From assembly GCA_965229685.1 (NCBI GenBank), contig OZ245920.1:3286001-3350000 (forward strand): a stretch of 64,000 bases of DNA, read 5' to 3'. Every line of letters starts with the position of its first letter. The stretch's first letter is position 1. The position numbers and the translations under genes are program-made. This document shows positions 48,959 through 58,111 of this stretch, piece by piece. The DNA is from Pacificispira sp033344895. Its GTDB lineage: Bacteria; Pseudomonadota; Alphaproteobacteria; UBA8366; Aestuariispiraceae. The notes under the pieces were generated by a model. That model did no database searches, was not told the origin of the DNA, and worked only from the letters and a program-made list of their open reading frames with translations.

Positions 48959-50263
48959 ATGCGCCGGGGACTGGATGCGCAGAACATTTTCGCCCGGGAG
49001 CGGGTCGCCTCCACCCGGCTTGCCATGCTGGGCCGTCTGGCCGTTCTGGCCGCCATCGCCATCTGGCTCGGCGTAACCCGGAACCCGCCCGTGGTCTACC
49101 ACACGCTGGGCGCCTGCATGCTGTTCGCGCTGATCACCGGGCTGCATTACCGGCTGGCGCCTTGCTACGCGCAGATGCGATGGCTGCCCTACGTCCTCTA
49201 CGGCCTCGACGTGGCGCTGGTGATCGGTGGAATCGCCCTGTCGCTGCTGCTGTTCTTCGACCATGTGCCGCCGGGCATGGTCTATCATTTCAACTATTTT
49301 CCGTATTTCTTCCTGGTGCTGATCAGTACGGGAATGAGCCTGTCACCCCGGGTCGTGCTGTGGACCGGGCTGTGCATTGTCGCCGGCTGGATGATGCTGT
49401 TCCTGGCGATCGACCACCCGGGCAGCCTGGATTGGAATGACATCCCGCCGGACGCGACGGGGCAGGAGTTCCTGTCCTATATCCTGTCGACGGAATGGAC
49501 CGGTGGATTCGGACGCATACAGGAGTCCATCGTCATTCTGGCAACGGCTGGCATCCTGAGCCTGATCGTCTATCGCGCGCGCCGCCTGGTCGCGCGTCAG
49601 ATCGAATCGGAAAAGGGCCGGCAGGCGGTGCGGGAGGCCTTCGGGCAATATGTCCCCGACACCGTTGCCGATGCGATGATCGCATCCGGCGGCATCCTGC
49701 CCCCGGAGCAGCGACGGGCGACGGTTCTGTTCTGCGACCTGGCCGGCTTCACGGCAATGACGCAACGGCTCGGCCCGGAACGGACGGTCGCGGTCCTGAA
49801 CGACTATTTCGATGGTGTTGCGGCGTGTATCGGCAAACATGGCGGGATCATCACCCAGTATCAGGGGGATGCCGCCCTGGCGGTCTTCAATGCCCCGACC
49901 GACCTGACGGACCACGAACGTCGTGCCCTCGACGCCGCCCGGGATATCCTGGAGACCTGTGCGGGCGCGTCCTTCGGCGGTGAGACCATGACGCCGCGGA
50001 TCGGCATTGCCACCGGTCAGCTGGTGGCGGGCTCCGTCGGTGGTGCCGGTCGCCGGGGTTATACGGTGCACGGTGAAACGGTCAATCTGGCGGCTAGGCT
50101 GGAGGCCGCAAACAAGGAGCACGGCACCCGCATTCTGATATCCGCCGAAACCGCAGGCGCCGTCGGGAACGATCATGCGCTGCGCGCGATCGATAACGTG
50201 GTTCTACCCGGCATCGCCGAGCCGATGACCGCCTATACGCCGGTCACGGAATCTTCCGGCTGA
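48959..50263 (+). CDS. Membrane-anchored class III adenylate/guanylate cyclase
   Basis: Encodes 434 residues. About six membrane helices fill residues 20-215 (IAIWLGVTRNP, LYGLDVALVIGGIALSLLLF, ILATAGILSLIVY), followed by the FGQYVPDTVADAMI linker and the cyclase domain: metal Asp in TVLFCDLAGFTAM and in QYQGDAALAVF, then GYTVHGETVNLAARLEAANK. The usual substrate Lys before GD is Gln here and the usual Asp in GDxVN is Glu, so base specificity is uncertain. It is 7 nt downstream of the VOC gene. No Rcs-type or phosphodiesterase partner is nearby. Confidence 0.87.
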   Translation: MRRGLDAQNIFARERVASTRLAMLGRLAVLAAIAIWLGVTRNPPVVYHTLGACMLFALITGLHYRLAPCYAQMRWLPYVLYGLDVALVIGGIALSLLLFFDHVPPGMVYHFNYFPYFFLVLISTGMSLSPRVVLWTGLCIVAGWMMLFLAIDHPGSLDWNDIPPDATGQEFLSYILSTEWTGGFGRIQESIVILATAGILSLIVYRARRLVARQIESEKGRQAVREAFGQYVPDTVADAMIASGGILPPEQRRATVLFCDLAGFTAMTQRLGPERTVAVLNDYFDGVAACIGKHGGIITQYQGDAALAVFNAPTDLTDHERRALDAARDILETCAGASFGGETMTPRIGIATGQLVAGSVGGAGRRGYTVHGETVNLAARLEAANKEHGTRILISAETAGAVGNDHALRAIDNVVLPGIAEPMTAYTPVTESSG

Positions 50264-50338
50264 GCGTGGGGTGCGGTTGCGTCCGGGCGAATCCGGGACT
50301 ACCTAGATACAGATCGAAACCTTGCCGAAAGTACCGAC

Positions 50339-51004
50339 GTGACGCAGCAGTCCACCCGCATTGCACCGTCCATCCTGTCCGCGGATTTCGCCGCCCTGGG
50401 CTCCGAAGTGGCGGCCATCGATGGCGCCGGTGCGGATTACATCCATATCGATGTCATGGACGGCCATTTCGTGCCGAACATCACCATCGGTCCGGCGGTG
50501 GTAAAGGCCCTGCGCCCGCATACCGAAAAGGTGTTCGATGTTCATCTGATGATCGCGCCCGTCGACCCCTATATCGAGGCTTTTGCCGCGGCGGGAGCCG
50601 ATATCCTGTCGGTTCATCCGGAATCCGGCCCGCATCTGCATCGCACGCTTCAGAGCATCCGCGCCCTCGGCAAGAAAGCCGGGATTGTGCTGAACCCTGG
50701 GACGCCGATCCAGGTGGTCGAACCCGTGATGGATATGCTGGACCTGATTCTCGTCATGTCGGTCAATCCGGGTTTCGGTGGACAGAGTTTCATCGAAAGT
50801 CAGCTGGAAAAGATTGCCCGCCTGCGCGAGATGATCGACGCGACGGGCCGCGAGATCGACCTGGAGGTCGATGGTGGTATCAATTTCGAAACCGCCCCGC
50901 GCGCGGTGGCCGCAGGTGCCGACGTTCTGGTCGCCGGCACCGCGACATTCCGCGGCGGACCGGACGCATATGCACGGAATATTCGCCGTCTGCGCGGCGA
51001 GTAA
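50339..51004 (+). CDS. rpe: Ribulose-phosphate 3-epimerase
   Basis: Encodes 221 residues, GTG start at 50339. Interconverts ribulose-5-P and xylulose-5-P in the pentose-phosphate or Calvin cycle. TIM-barrel motifs: APSILSADFAALGSEV, HIDVMDGHFVPNITIG (metal His/Asp), VHLMI, MSVNPGFGGQSFI, EVDGGI and AGTATFRG. Complete and of normal length. The heparinase-like gene follows 27 nt downstream on the same strand; this rpe-heparinase order is common in alphaproteobacteria, often ahead of purH, which is not the next gene here. Confidence 0.95.
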   Translation: MTQQSTRIAPSILSADFAALGSEVAAIDGAGADYIHIDVMDGHFVPNITIGPAVVKALRPHTEKVFDVHLMIAPVDPYIEAFAAAGADILSVHPESGPHLHRTLQSIRALGKKAGIVLNPGTPIQVVEPVMDMLDLILVMSVNPGFGGQSFIESQLEKIARLREMIDATGREIDLEVDGGINFETAPRAVAAGADVLVAGTATFRGGPDAYARNIRRLRGE

Positions 51005-51031
51005 AGCCATTCGAAAGGGCCACGGGCCATC

Positions 51032-52693
51032 ATGGAACCGGTAACGATTCCGCCCAACCCGATTGGACAGGAGGTGCGGTACAGGACCGCGCGCCTGGCG
51101 GGAATGCTGGGCCTGTACGGCATCATGCTGTCCGGGCCACGTCCCGGCGCGCCCTATCGCACGGTGCCGGACCCCTGGCCCGGTGATCCCGCCCGCGGCC
51201 GAGCCATCGCGTCGGGCCGTTACACCTTCGCCGGCACCACCGTGACACCCGCGGAGTCCCTGTGGGACCAGAACGAAGCCGGACCCGGATGGCGCAATGC
51301 GGCGCATTCCTTCGAATGGCTGCGGGATCTGGAGGCCGCCGGCGGCGACGAAGCAGGCGAATGCGCCCAACGTCTGACGCTGGAATGGCTGGAACGCGAT
51401 CTGGCCGGAAGCAAACCGGCCAACGACCGCATCGCCTGGTCCGCCGGAACGGTCGGCCGACGGGTGCGTGCCTGGCTCTATCACTGGCGTCTGGTCACGG
51501 ACGGGCTGAGCGGCGAGCGCACCGAAGCGATGCTGGAATCGCTGGGCCGGCAGATTCGCCACCTTGCACATTATGCCGGTTCGGACGGTATCGGCGCGGA
51601 ACGCCTCCAGGGCATCATCGGCTATGTTCAGGCCTGTTTGATGCTGCCGATGTTTTCATCCCGTGCCGGGGCCGCGATCGGCTTGCTGGAGCGTGAGCTG
51701 TCCTTCTCCATCCTGCCGGATGGCTGTCATGCGACCCGCAGCCCGCGCATCCAGTTCGAGGTCATGCGCGATCTCGTCGGCCTGAAGGAACTGTTTCAGG
51801 AAATGCAGCGGGAGATTCCCATCGGCCTGATCACCGCCATCGATCGGATGGCGCCGGTGCTGAGATTCTTCCGGCATGGAGACGGTGGCCTCGCCCTGTT
51901 CCATGACAGCCGCGAAGGCGATAGCGGGGAAATCGATACGGTTCTGGGGCGGGCCGATGCGCGCGGTCGGGCGCCGCTACGATGCCCGCATGGCGGCTTC
52001 GAGAAATTGATATCCGGCAAGCTGAACGTCCTGGCGGATGCCGGCGCCCCGCCGGGCCATCCGTTCGATGCCCACGCCCATGCCGCCCCATTGGCGATCG
52101 AAGTCAGTTATGCCGCTGAACGACTGATCGTGAATTGCGGCGCCGCGCGCCTGACCGAAGGAGACTGGGCCCGGGCACAACGCAGTACCGCCGCCCATTC
52201 CACCCTGGGCATTGAAGACACGAACGCGGATGAGATCGGCAAGGATGGCCGGATCGGCCGCCGTCGCGCCAGCACCGTCGTCGAGCGCAATGAGGCCGAC
52301 GGTGCGGTCTGGGTTGAAATGTCCCATGACGGTTATGCAAAACCCTTCGGCGTCACCCATACCCGCCGCCTCTATCTGGCACCGGAGGGCACCGACCTGC
52401 GTGGGGAGGATGTGCTGGACGGGCCGGAGGGGCACACCTTCACGGCGCGTTTCCACCTGCATCCGAAGGTTCAGGTCTCCCTCCTGTCGAACAACGCGTC
52501 GGCGCTGCTGAAGACCCCTTCCGGCACGGGGTGGCGCCTGCGGGTCAGCGGTGCCGCGATGTCGCTTACCGACAGCGTCTATCTGGGCGGGCCGCAGGAA
52601 ACCAAACGGACCCAGCAGATACTGCTGACCGGCGTCACCGGCCCGGAAGGAACGCGGATCAAATGGGCGCTTCAGCGTGAATCGAAGCGCTGA
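51032..52693 (+). CDS. Heparinase II/III-family protein
   Basis: Encodes 553 residues. An alpha/alpha-toroid N-terminal part (residues about 1-320; HSFEWLRDLEAAGGDEAGEC, DRIAWSAGTVGRRVRAWLYH) precedes a beta-sandwich lyase-like part (AAHSTLGIEDTNADEIGKDG, FHLHPKVQVSLLSNNASALL). No signal peptide is evident, so it is cytoplasmic or secreted by another route, unlike classical heparinases. Family members near rpe/rsmB/purH are conserved in alphaproteobacteria without a proven substrate. It is probably co-transcribed with rpe. Confidence 0.88.
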   Translation: MEPVTIPPNPIGQEVRYRTARLAGMLGLYGIMLSGPRPGAPYRTVPDPWPGDPARGRAIASGRYTFAGTTVTPAESLWDQNEAGPGWRNAAHSFEWLRDLEAAGGDEAGECAQRLTLEWLERDLAGSKPANDRIAWSAGTVGRRVRAWLYHWRLVTDGLSGERTEAMLESLGRQIRHLAHYAGSDGIGAERLQGIIGYVQACLMLPMFSSRAGAAIGLLERELSFSILPDGCHATRSPRIQFEVMRDLVGLKELFQEMQREIPIGLITAIDRMAPVLRFFRHGDGGLALFHDSREGDSGEIDTVLGRADARGRAPLRCPHGGFEKLISGKLNVLADAGAPPGHPFDAHAHAAPLAIEVSYAAERLIVNCGAARLTEGDWARAQRSTAAHSTLGIEDTNADEIGKDGRIGRRRASTVVERNEADGAVWVEMSHDGYAKPFGVTHTRRLYLAPEGTDLRGEDVLDGPEGHTFTARFHLHPKVQVSLLSNNASALLKTPSGTGWRLRVSGAAMSLTDSVYLGGPQETKRTQQILLTGVTGPEGTRIKWALQRESKR

Positions 52694-52702
52694 GCCGTTT
52701 CC

Positions 52703-53185
52703 TTAGAGGTCTTTCGCCGGAATTGGTTTGATTTCCGGCCACAGCGTGTCCGCCGTCGCGATATGATCGTCACGCTTTTCCAGCCAGATCAGGCGCGTTC
52801 CCGGATCCAATTGCAGGAACAGGCGGTCGCCGACGATCTCCCACGCATTGGGATCAATATCGAATTTCTGCTTCTGGGTAACGCCATAGGCACAATAGCC
52901 GCCATAGGCCGGGGCAAATTTCTCGGGGTCAGCCAAGAAGCGATCCCGGTTTTCCGCCGTGGAGAACAGAAACTCGGCATCCCGATAGGTCGCCTGGAAA
53001 TCACTGGAACCGGCGACGGGTCGACCCTCCGTGAAATAGGCCACCGGATCGTAGCCGTGGATGGCAACATTGGCCTCGTTGGTGTTGATGGCGGTTACGG
53101 GATCCTGCTGTGTTCCGACCAGAACCCAGACCACCACTGCGACCGCAATCGCGATCCCGACCAACGACTGCACGGCGCGCTTCAT
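52703..53185 (-). CDS. YHS-domain protein with N-terminal membrane anchor
   Basis: Encodes 160 residues. One membrane segment at residues about 8-25 (VGIAIAVAVVVWVLVG) then a periplasmic YHS-type domain: IHGYDPVAYFTEGRPVAGSS, YRDAEFLFSTAENRDRFLAD and the YGGYCAYGV Cys site. YHS domains are linked to metal handling; here the Cys, His and Tyr residues could bind copper or another metal. The role is unknown. It is monocistronic and convergent with the heparinase-like gene. Confidence 0.88.
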   Translation of the reverse strand: MKRAVQSLVGIAIAVAVVVWVLVGTQQDPVTAINTNEANVAIHGYDPVAYFTEGRPVAGSSDFQATYRDAEFLFSTAENRDRFLADPEKFAPAYGGYCAYGVTQKQKFDIDPNAWEIVGDRLFLQLDPGTRLIWLEKRDDHIATADTLWPEIKPIPAKDL

Positions 53186-53294
53186 GTGTCTATTCCTGTC
53201 CCGGCAATTGAAAGACCCTTGACATTCAAAGGCGATTGTCTGCGCCTCCGGCGGGTCAAGTCAACCACGCGATGCCGTCAGACTGAATCCGGTA

Positions 53295-54395
53295 TCAGAC
53301 GTTGAAACGGAAATGGAAGACGTCACCGTCCTTTACCAGGTAATCGCGCCCTTCCAGTCTCACCTTCCCCGCTTCCTTGGCGGCCGCTTCGCCGCCCAGA
53401 CCGGCATAGTCGTCATAGGCGATGGTTTCGGCGGCGATGAAGCCTCGTTCGAAATCGGTGTGAATGACCCCGGCGGCCTGCGGCGCCTTCGCGCCACGGA
53501 ACACGGTCCAGGCGCGAGCTTCCTTGGGCCCGACCGTGAAGAAGGTAATCTGGTCCAGGAGTGAATATCCAGCCCGGATGACCCGTGCGAGACCGGTTTC
53601 CTCCAGCCCCAGCGTGTCGAGAAACTCGCGGCGCTCTTCCTCGGTGTCGAGCTGAGCGACCTCGGCCTCGATCGCAGCGGAAATCACCACCGCTTCGGCA
53701 CCTTCGGCCTTGGCCTTTTCGAACACCTTCGCCGAATGTTCATTTCCGACCCCTGCCGAATCCTCCTCCACATTACAGACATAGAGGACGGGCTTCGACG
53801 TGATCAGCTGCAATCGGCGAAACGGAACTTCTTCCTCCGGCGTCAGATCGGCCATGCGGGCGGGCTTGCCGTCCCGCAACAGGTCCAGCGCCTTGTTCAT
53901 CAGGGCGATCTCGGCCTTGGCTTCCTTGTCGCCGGAATTCGCCTTCTTCTGGATCGGCTGAATGCGCCGCTCCAGGCTTTCCATGTCCGAAAGCATCAGT
54001 TCGGTCTCAACAGTTTCCGCATCGCGCAGCGGATCGACTGACCCTTCGACATGGGTGATGTCTCCGCTTTCGAAACAGCGCAGCACATGGCAGATCGCAT
54101 CGACCTCACGGATATTGCCGAGGAACTGGTTGCCGAGTCCCTCACCCTTGGAAGCGCCCTTGACCAGACCCGCAATGTCCACGAATTCGAGCTGCGTGGG
54201 GATTATCTTCGCGGATTTTGCCAAGTCGGCCAGCTTGTCCAGGCGCGGATCCGGCACGGCGACGCGACCGACATTCGGTTCGATCGTACAGAACGGAAAG
54301 TTCGCGGCCTGGGCGGCCTGCGTTTCGGTCAGCGCGTTGAACAGGGTCGACTTGCCGACATTGGGCAGACCGACAATACCGCAATTGAAGCCCAT
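53295..54395 (-). CDS. ychF: Redox-regulated ATPase YchF (OLA1 family)
   Basis: Encodes 366 residues. P-loop GLPNVGKSTLFNALT, the switch region FPFCTIEPNVGRV, and NxxE in place of NKxD (the family prefers ATP over GTP). A coiled-coil insertion (about 130-200) and the C-terminal TGS domain (GAKAPQAAGVIHTDFERGFI) are present. It binds ribosomes and influences translation and the oxidative-stress response. It is the last gene of the prs-rplY-pth-ychF run, 21 nt after pth. Confidence 0.96.
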   Translation of the reverse strand: MGFNCGIVGLPNVGKSTLFNALTETQAAQAANFPFCTIEPNVGRVAVPDPRLDKLADLAKSAKIIPTQLEFVDIAGLVKGASKGEGLGNQFLGNIREVDAICHVLRCFESGDITHVEGSVDPLRDAETVETELMLSDMESLERRIQPIQKKANSGDKEAKAEIALMNKALDLLRDGKPARMADLTPEEEVPFRRLQLITSKPVLYVCNVEEDSAGVGNEHSAKVFEKAKAEGAEAVVISAAIEAEVAQLDTEEERREFLDTLGLEETGLARVIRAGYSLLDQITFFTVGPKEARAWTVFRGAKAPQAAGVIHTDFERGFIAAETIAYDDYAGLGGEAAAKEAGKVRLEGRDYLVKDGDVFHFRFNV

Positions 54396-54416
54396 GGGCC
54401 CCCTCCTAACTTTTCA

Positions 54417-55118
54417 TCACTGATCGTCCGGACCGCCGGACATCCATTTCTTCAATTGGGCCGCCAGACCGGTTTCCGGCTTCTCGGCACCAGCCCTCGC
54501 CGGGGTCACGGCAGCCGGACTGCTTTCCTTAGACTGTGGCGCCGATTTCGACGGGTTCAGATCCATGGCCAGTTTGGACATGAAATCCGAGGCCCGGCCC
54601 TGCGCCAGAAGATCGAACCGATCCGAGATTCCATCCAGCAGTCGTTCGAAATCCGGCCATTCGGCCTTGCTGAAATCCGACAGGACATGACCGACAACCC
54701 GGGATTTGTCACCGGGATGGCCGATGCCGATCCGCACGCGCCAATAATCCTTGCCGATATGCGCATCGATGGACTTCAGACCGTTATGGCCGCCATTGCC
54801 ACCGCCCTGCTTCACCTTGATGCGGGTCGGGGCAAGGTCCAATTCGTCATACAGCACCGTCACGTCCGAGGGCTGCAGCTTGAAGAAGCGCATGGCCTCG
54901 CCGACGGCGCGTCCACTCTCGTTCATGAAGGTCGCCGGCTTGAGGATCAGAACCTTCTCTCCGGCGACATCGCCTTCCGAGGTCAGGCCCTGAAACCGGC
55001 TACGCCAGGCGGAAAAGGAATGGCGGCGGACGATTTCGTCCACCGCCAGAAATCCGACATTGTGGCGGTTGCGCTCGTATTTCGGTCCGGGATTGCCGAG
55101 CCCAACGACGAGACGCAT
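54417..55118 (-). CDS. pth: Peptidyl-tRNA hydrolase
   Basis: Encodes 233 residues. Releases peptides from stalled peptidyl-tRNA. N-terminus MRLVVGLGNPGPKYERNRHN with catalytic His in RHNVGF; FMNESGRAV and the KQGGGNGGHNGLKSI loop follow. Residues about 190-233 are a Ser/Pro/Lys-rich extension (PSKSAPQSKESSPAAVTPAR) beyond the standard length, a usual feature of alphaproteobacterial Pth. It sits 30 nt downstream of rplY in the operon. Confidence 0.96.
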   Translation of the reverse strand: MRLVVGLGNPGPKYERNRHNVGFLAVDEIVRRHSFSAWRSRFQGLTSEGDVAGEKVLILKPATFMNESGRAVGEAMRFFKLQPSDVTVLYDELDLAPTRIKVKQGGGNGGHNGLKSIDAHIGKDYWRVRIGIGHPGDKSRVVGHVLSDFSKAEWPDFERLLDGISDRFDLLAQGRASDFMSKLAMDLNPSKSAPQSKESSPAAVTPARAGAEKPETGLAAQLKKWMSGGPDDQ

Positions 55119-55148
55119 GGGATACCGCCTTTCGTCCGAAACGGAGGA

Positions 55149-55820
55149 TTACTCCTCGGACTCTTCTTCCTCTTCGCCTTCGGCTTCCGTGGCTTCTTCG
55201 CCTTCGGCTGCCACGTCCTCGTCGTCTTCCGCACCCTCGACCGGTTCCGCGATCGCGGCGGCCGCAATGTTGGCAACGACGAAATCGCGATCCTGAATGA
55301 CCGGCTCGACGCCTTCCGGCAGCTTGACCATGGAGATACGGATCGTATCGCCGATCTGGGTGCCGGTCAGGTCGCAGACGACTTCGTGCGGAATGTCGTC
55401 GACCGGGCACATCAGTTCGACTTCGTAACGCGTGACGTTCAGGATGCCGCCTTCGTCGATACCCGGGCTGGCATCTTCGTTGATGAAGGTGACCGGGATG
55501 TTGACGTTGATCTTCGAGCCTTTGCGCAGGCGCATAAAGTCGATATGCAGCGGCGCATCCGTGACCGGATGGAACTGCACATCGCGCGGCAGGGCCTTCT
55601 CCTTGGCGCCGCCTTCAACTTCGACCGTGTAGATCGTGTTGAACAGCAGGCCCATTTCCAGCTGCTTCATGATATGACGCGGATCGACCGCAATCGTCAG
55701 GGGATCCTTGTTGTCGCCATAGACGACACCCGGCACAAGGCCTTCGCGGCGGACCGCACGGGCTGCCCCCTTACCTGCCCGCTCCCGCGGTTTCGCGGGG
55801 AAGATCGCTTTCTCAGCCAT
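55149..55820 (-). CDS. rplY: Ribosomal protein L25 / general stress protein Ctc
   Basis: Encodes 223 residues from ATG at 55820, preceded by GAGGAGAAACAAG. The N-terminal L25 domain binds 5S rRNA (FPAKPRERAGKGAARAVRRE, GLVPGVVYGDN); the C-terminal TL5/CTC domain includes INVNIPVTFINEDASPGIDE. The last 30 residues are almost all Glu/Asp/Ala (EEATEAEGEEEEESEE), an acidic tail found in many alphaproteobacterial copies. A longer in-frame reading to 56363 is not supported. It lies between prs (155 nt gap) and pth. Confidence 0.95.
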   Translation of the reverse strand: MAEKAIFPAKPRERAGKGAARAVRREGLVPGVVYGDNKDPLTIAVDPRHIMKQLEMGLLFNTIYTVEVEGGAKEKALPRDVQFHPVTDAPLHIDFMRLRKGSKINVNIPVTFINEDASPGIDEGGILNVTRYEVELMCPVDDIPHEVVCDLTGTQIGDTIRISMVKLPEGVEPVIQDRDFVVANIAAAAIAEPVEGAEDDEDVAAEGEEATEAEGEEEEESEE

Positions 55821-55975
55821 CTTGTTTCTCCTCAATATTTTAGCATCCACCGAACCGACCTCCGATCCGGCGACCGACCTCCAGGGGTGTCGGCTGGGGC
55901 CCTTCCAGGGCCAATATTTCGCGCGCCCGGATCGGCCTTGACCGCCCGGCGCCCGAAAAGCGGCCTCTTCTACAC

Positions 55976-56911
55976 TCAATCGAAGAGGCTGGAAACCGAT
56001 TTTTCTTCGTAAATCCGGCGGATCGCCTCGGCCAGAAGCGGGGCGATCGTAACCTGTCGGACATTGTGGCTGACACGCACCGCTTCGGTCGCCTGGATCG
56101 AATCCGTAATCACCAGTTGCTCCAACGGCGATGCCGCGACACGCGCCACTGCTCCGCCGGACAGGACGCCATGAGTGACGACCGCATGGACCGACTTGGC
56201 CCCGGCATCGACCAGCGCCTGAGCCGCATTGCACAGCGTGCCGGCGGAATCGACGATGTCGTCGATCAGGATACAGGTCCGGCCCTTCGGCTCCCCGATG
56301 ATGTTCATCACCTCGGACACGCCTGCCTTTTCGCGGCGCTTGTCGATGATCGCCAGATCGCACTCCAGGCGTTTCGCCAGCGCACGCGCGCGCACCACAC
56401 CGCCGACATCGGGCGAGACGACCATCAGCTCGTCTTCATTCTTCAGCATCTCCTGCAGATCCTTGTGCAGGACCGGCAGGGCGAAGAGGTTGTCCGTCGG
56501 GACTTCGAAGAAGCCCTGAATCTGACCGGCATGCAGATCCAGCGTCAGGACGCGGTTTGCGCCCGCCGTCTCGATCAGGTTGGCAACCAACTTGGCCGAG
56601 ATCGGCGTCCGGGGTCCGGTTTTCCGATCCTGCCGGGCGTAGCCGTAATAAGGAATGACCGCCGTGATGCGCCGGGCGGAGCCGCGCCGCAACGCGTCCA
56701 TCATCACCAGCAGTTCCATCAGATTGTCATTGGTCGGATAGTTCGTCGACTGAACCACGAACACGTCTTCGCCGCGCACGTTCTCCAGGATCTCGACGAA
56801 TATCTCCATATCGGAGAACCGTCGGATCGAGGCCTTGGTCAGAGGAACGTTGAGGTAAGCGGAAATCGCTTCGGCAAGCGGCTTGTTCGAGTTGCCGGCA
56901 AGAATTTTCAT
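55976..56911 (-). CDS. prs: Ribose-phosphate pyrophosphokinase
   Basis: Encodes 311 residues from ATG at 56911 (MKILAGNSNKPLAEAISAYL). Makes PRPP from ribose-5-P and ATP for nucleotide, His and Trp synthesis. Signature YYGYARQDRKTGPR, LDLHAGQIQGFF and the PRPP-loop LIDDIVDSAGTL are complete. Class I type. It is the first gene of prs-rplY-pth-ychF. The nearby rpe and fsa genes also concern pentose phosphates, but their order looks coincidental. Confidence 0.96.
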   Translation of the reverse strand: MKILAGNSNKPLAEAISAYLNVPLTKASIRRFSDMEIFVEILENVRGEDVFVVQSTNYPTNDNLMELLVMMDALRRGSARRITAVIPYYGYARQDRKTGPRTPISAKLVANLIETAGANRVLTLDLHAGQIQGFFEVPTDNLFALPVLHKDLQEMLKNEDELMVVSPDVGGVVRARALAKRLECDLAIIDKRREKAGVSEVMNIIGEPKGRTCILIDDIVDSAGTLCNAAQALVDAGAKSVHAVVTHGVLSGGAVARVAASPLEQLVITDSIQATEAVRVSHNVRQVTIAPLLAEAIRRIYEEKSVSSLFD

Positions 56912-57124
56912 GAGATGGCGTATCCCTGATGCGCCGGGACCCACCGTGTTTCGCTGAACACGGTCACCCCCGCTTTCGACTTCGTCCGCCGTTCCGCATC
57001 CCGATGCCCTCCTCCGCTCCACCCGTTTGGGAAAGACCGTGCCGGGACGCGCGAACGACCGCGCGGGTGGGATATACCAAGGGGCATGCGGACTGTAAAC
57101 GGCCTGACACGTTTCGTCGCGGCC

Positions 57125-58084
57125 TCACCGTCTGGCACGCGGATGAGCCCGCGCATACTCCGCCATCAAGCGCGCGGTATCGACTTCCGTGTATCGCTGG
57201 GTCGTGCTGAGCGAGGCATGGCCGAGCAGTTCCTGGATGGCGCGCAGATCACCGCCTCCTGCAAGAAGATGGGTCGCGAAACTGTGCCGCAGGGCGTGTG
57301 GCGTCGCAGTGTCCGGAAGCCCCAGTGCAATCCTCAGCATCCGGATCGGCTTGCGCGCCGTATCCTGGTTCATCCGCCCGCCACGTACACCGCGATACAG
57401 CGGACCGTCCGGGTCACCGGCAAACGGGCTTTCCGAAAGATAGGCGGAAAGTGCGTCCCGCACCGCCGGCAGGACCGGCACGAAGCGTTCCTTGTTTCCC
57501 TTCCCCAGCACCCGCATCGCATCGCCCGACGGTGCGTCCTTTTCATTGAGGGAAAGTGCCTCGGCTATGCGAAGACCGCACCCGTACAACATGGTCAGAA
57601 GGGCAATATTGCGCTTCGCAACCCAGCTTTCGGTTTCGAAATCCCCTGCCGATTCGAGAAGCAGTTCCGCGTCCGGCACGCTCAACGGCTTCGGGACGGA
57701 ATGGGGTATCTTGGGGGCGCGGACCAGTTGCAGGCGATCGTTTTCGACCAGACCCTTCTTGCGCAGATACCGAAAGAAGGTACGGATCGACGACAGTTTT
57801 CGGGCCCGGGAAACGTCCTGAACGCCATCTTCCGACAATCGCGCCAGCCAGGACCGGAAATCCAGTTGTCGCAGATCGGCCAGGTCGGATAGATCCGGCG
57901 GTGCGCCCAGATGCCGTGTCAGAAAGGTCAGGAAATCTTCGACGTCGTGGCTATAAGCCGCAATCGTATGGGGGCTGAGCCGCCGTTCGTCGCTCAACCA
58001 ACCCAGGAAGGCGCGATAGGCCTTTGCTGTCGGACCGTCCCCGGTGACGGGATGCTGCGACAGATCGAAACGATCATCGCCCAT
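57125..58084 (-). CDS. xerC: Tyrosine recombinase XerC
   Basis: Encodes 319 residues. With XerD, resolves chromosome dimers at dif under FtsK control. N-terminal SAM-like core-binding domain (FLGWLSDERRLSPHTIAAYS), then catalytic residues: Arg in CGLRIAEAL, Lys in GKGNKERFVPV, His and Arg in HALRHSFATHLL, His in LGHASLSTTQRY and Tyr nucleophile in the same segment. The full R-K-H-R-H-Y set is present. It follows DUF484 27 nt downstream on the same strand; the DUF484-xerC order is conserved in proteobacteria. XerC rather than XerD is favoured by this linkage. Confidence 0.93.
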   Translation of the reverse strand: MGDDRFDLSQHPVTGDGPTAKAYRAFLGWLSDERRLSPHTIAAYSHDVEDFLTFLTRHLGAPPDLSDLADLRQLDFRSWLARLSEDGVQDVSRARKLSSIRTFFRYLRKKGLVENDRLQLVRAPKIPHSVPKPLSVPDAELLLESAGDFETESWVAKRNIALLTMLYGCGLRIAEALSLNEKDAPSGDAMRVLGKGNKERFVPVLPAVRDALSAYLSESPFAGDPDGPLYRGVRGGRMNQDTARKPIRMLRIALGLPDTATPHALRHSFATHLLAGGGDLRAIQELLGHASLSTTQRYTEVDTARLMAEYARAHPRARR

Positions 58085-58111
58085 GCCGCAGCCTTCCGAC
58101 TAGGGGTGCCG

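Noticed and set aside
54051..56012. Long open frame on the plus strand (about 650 codons) opposite pth and rplY
   Set aside because: Antisense to pth, rplY and part of ychF, all of which have clear families and ribosome-binding sites; GC-rich codon structure creates such frames.
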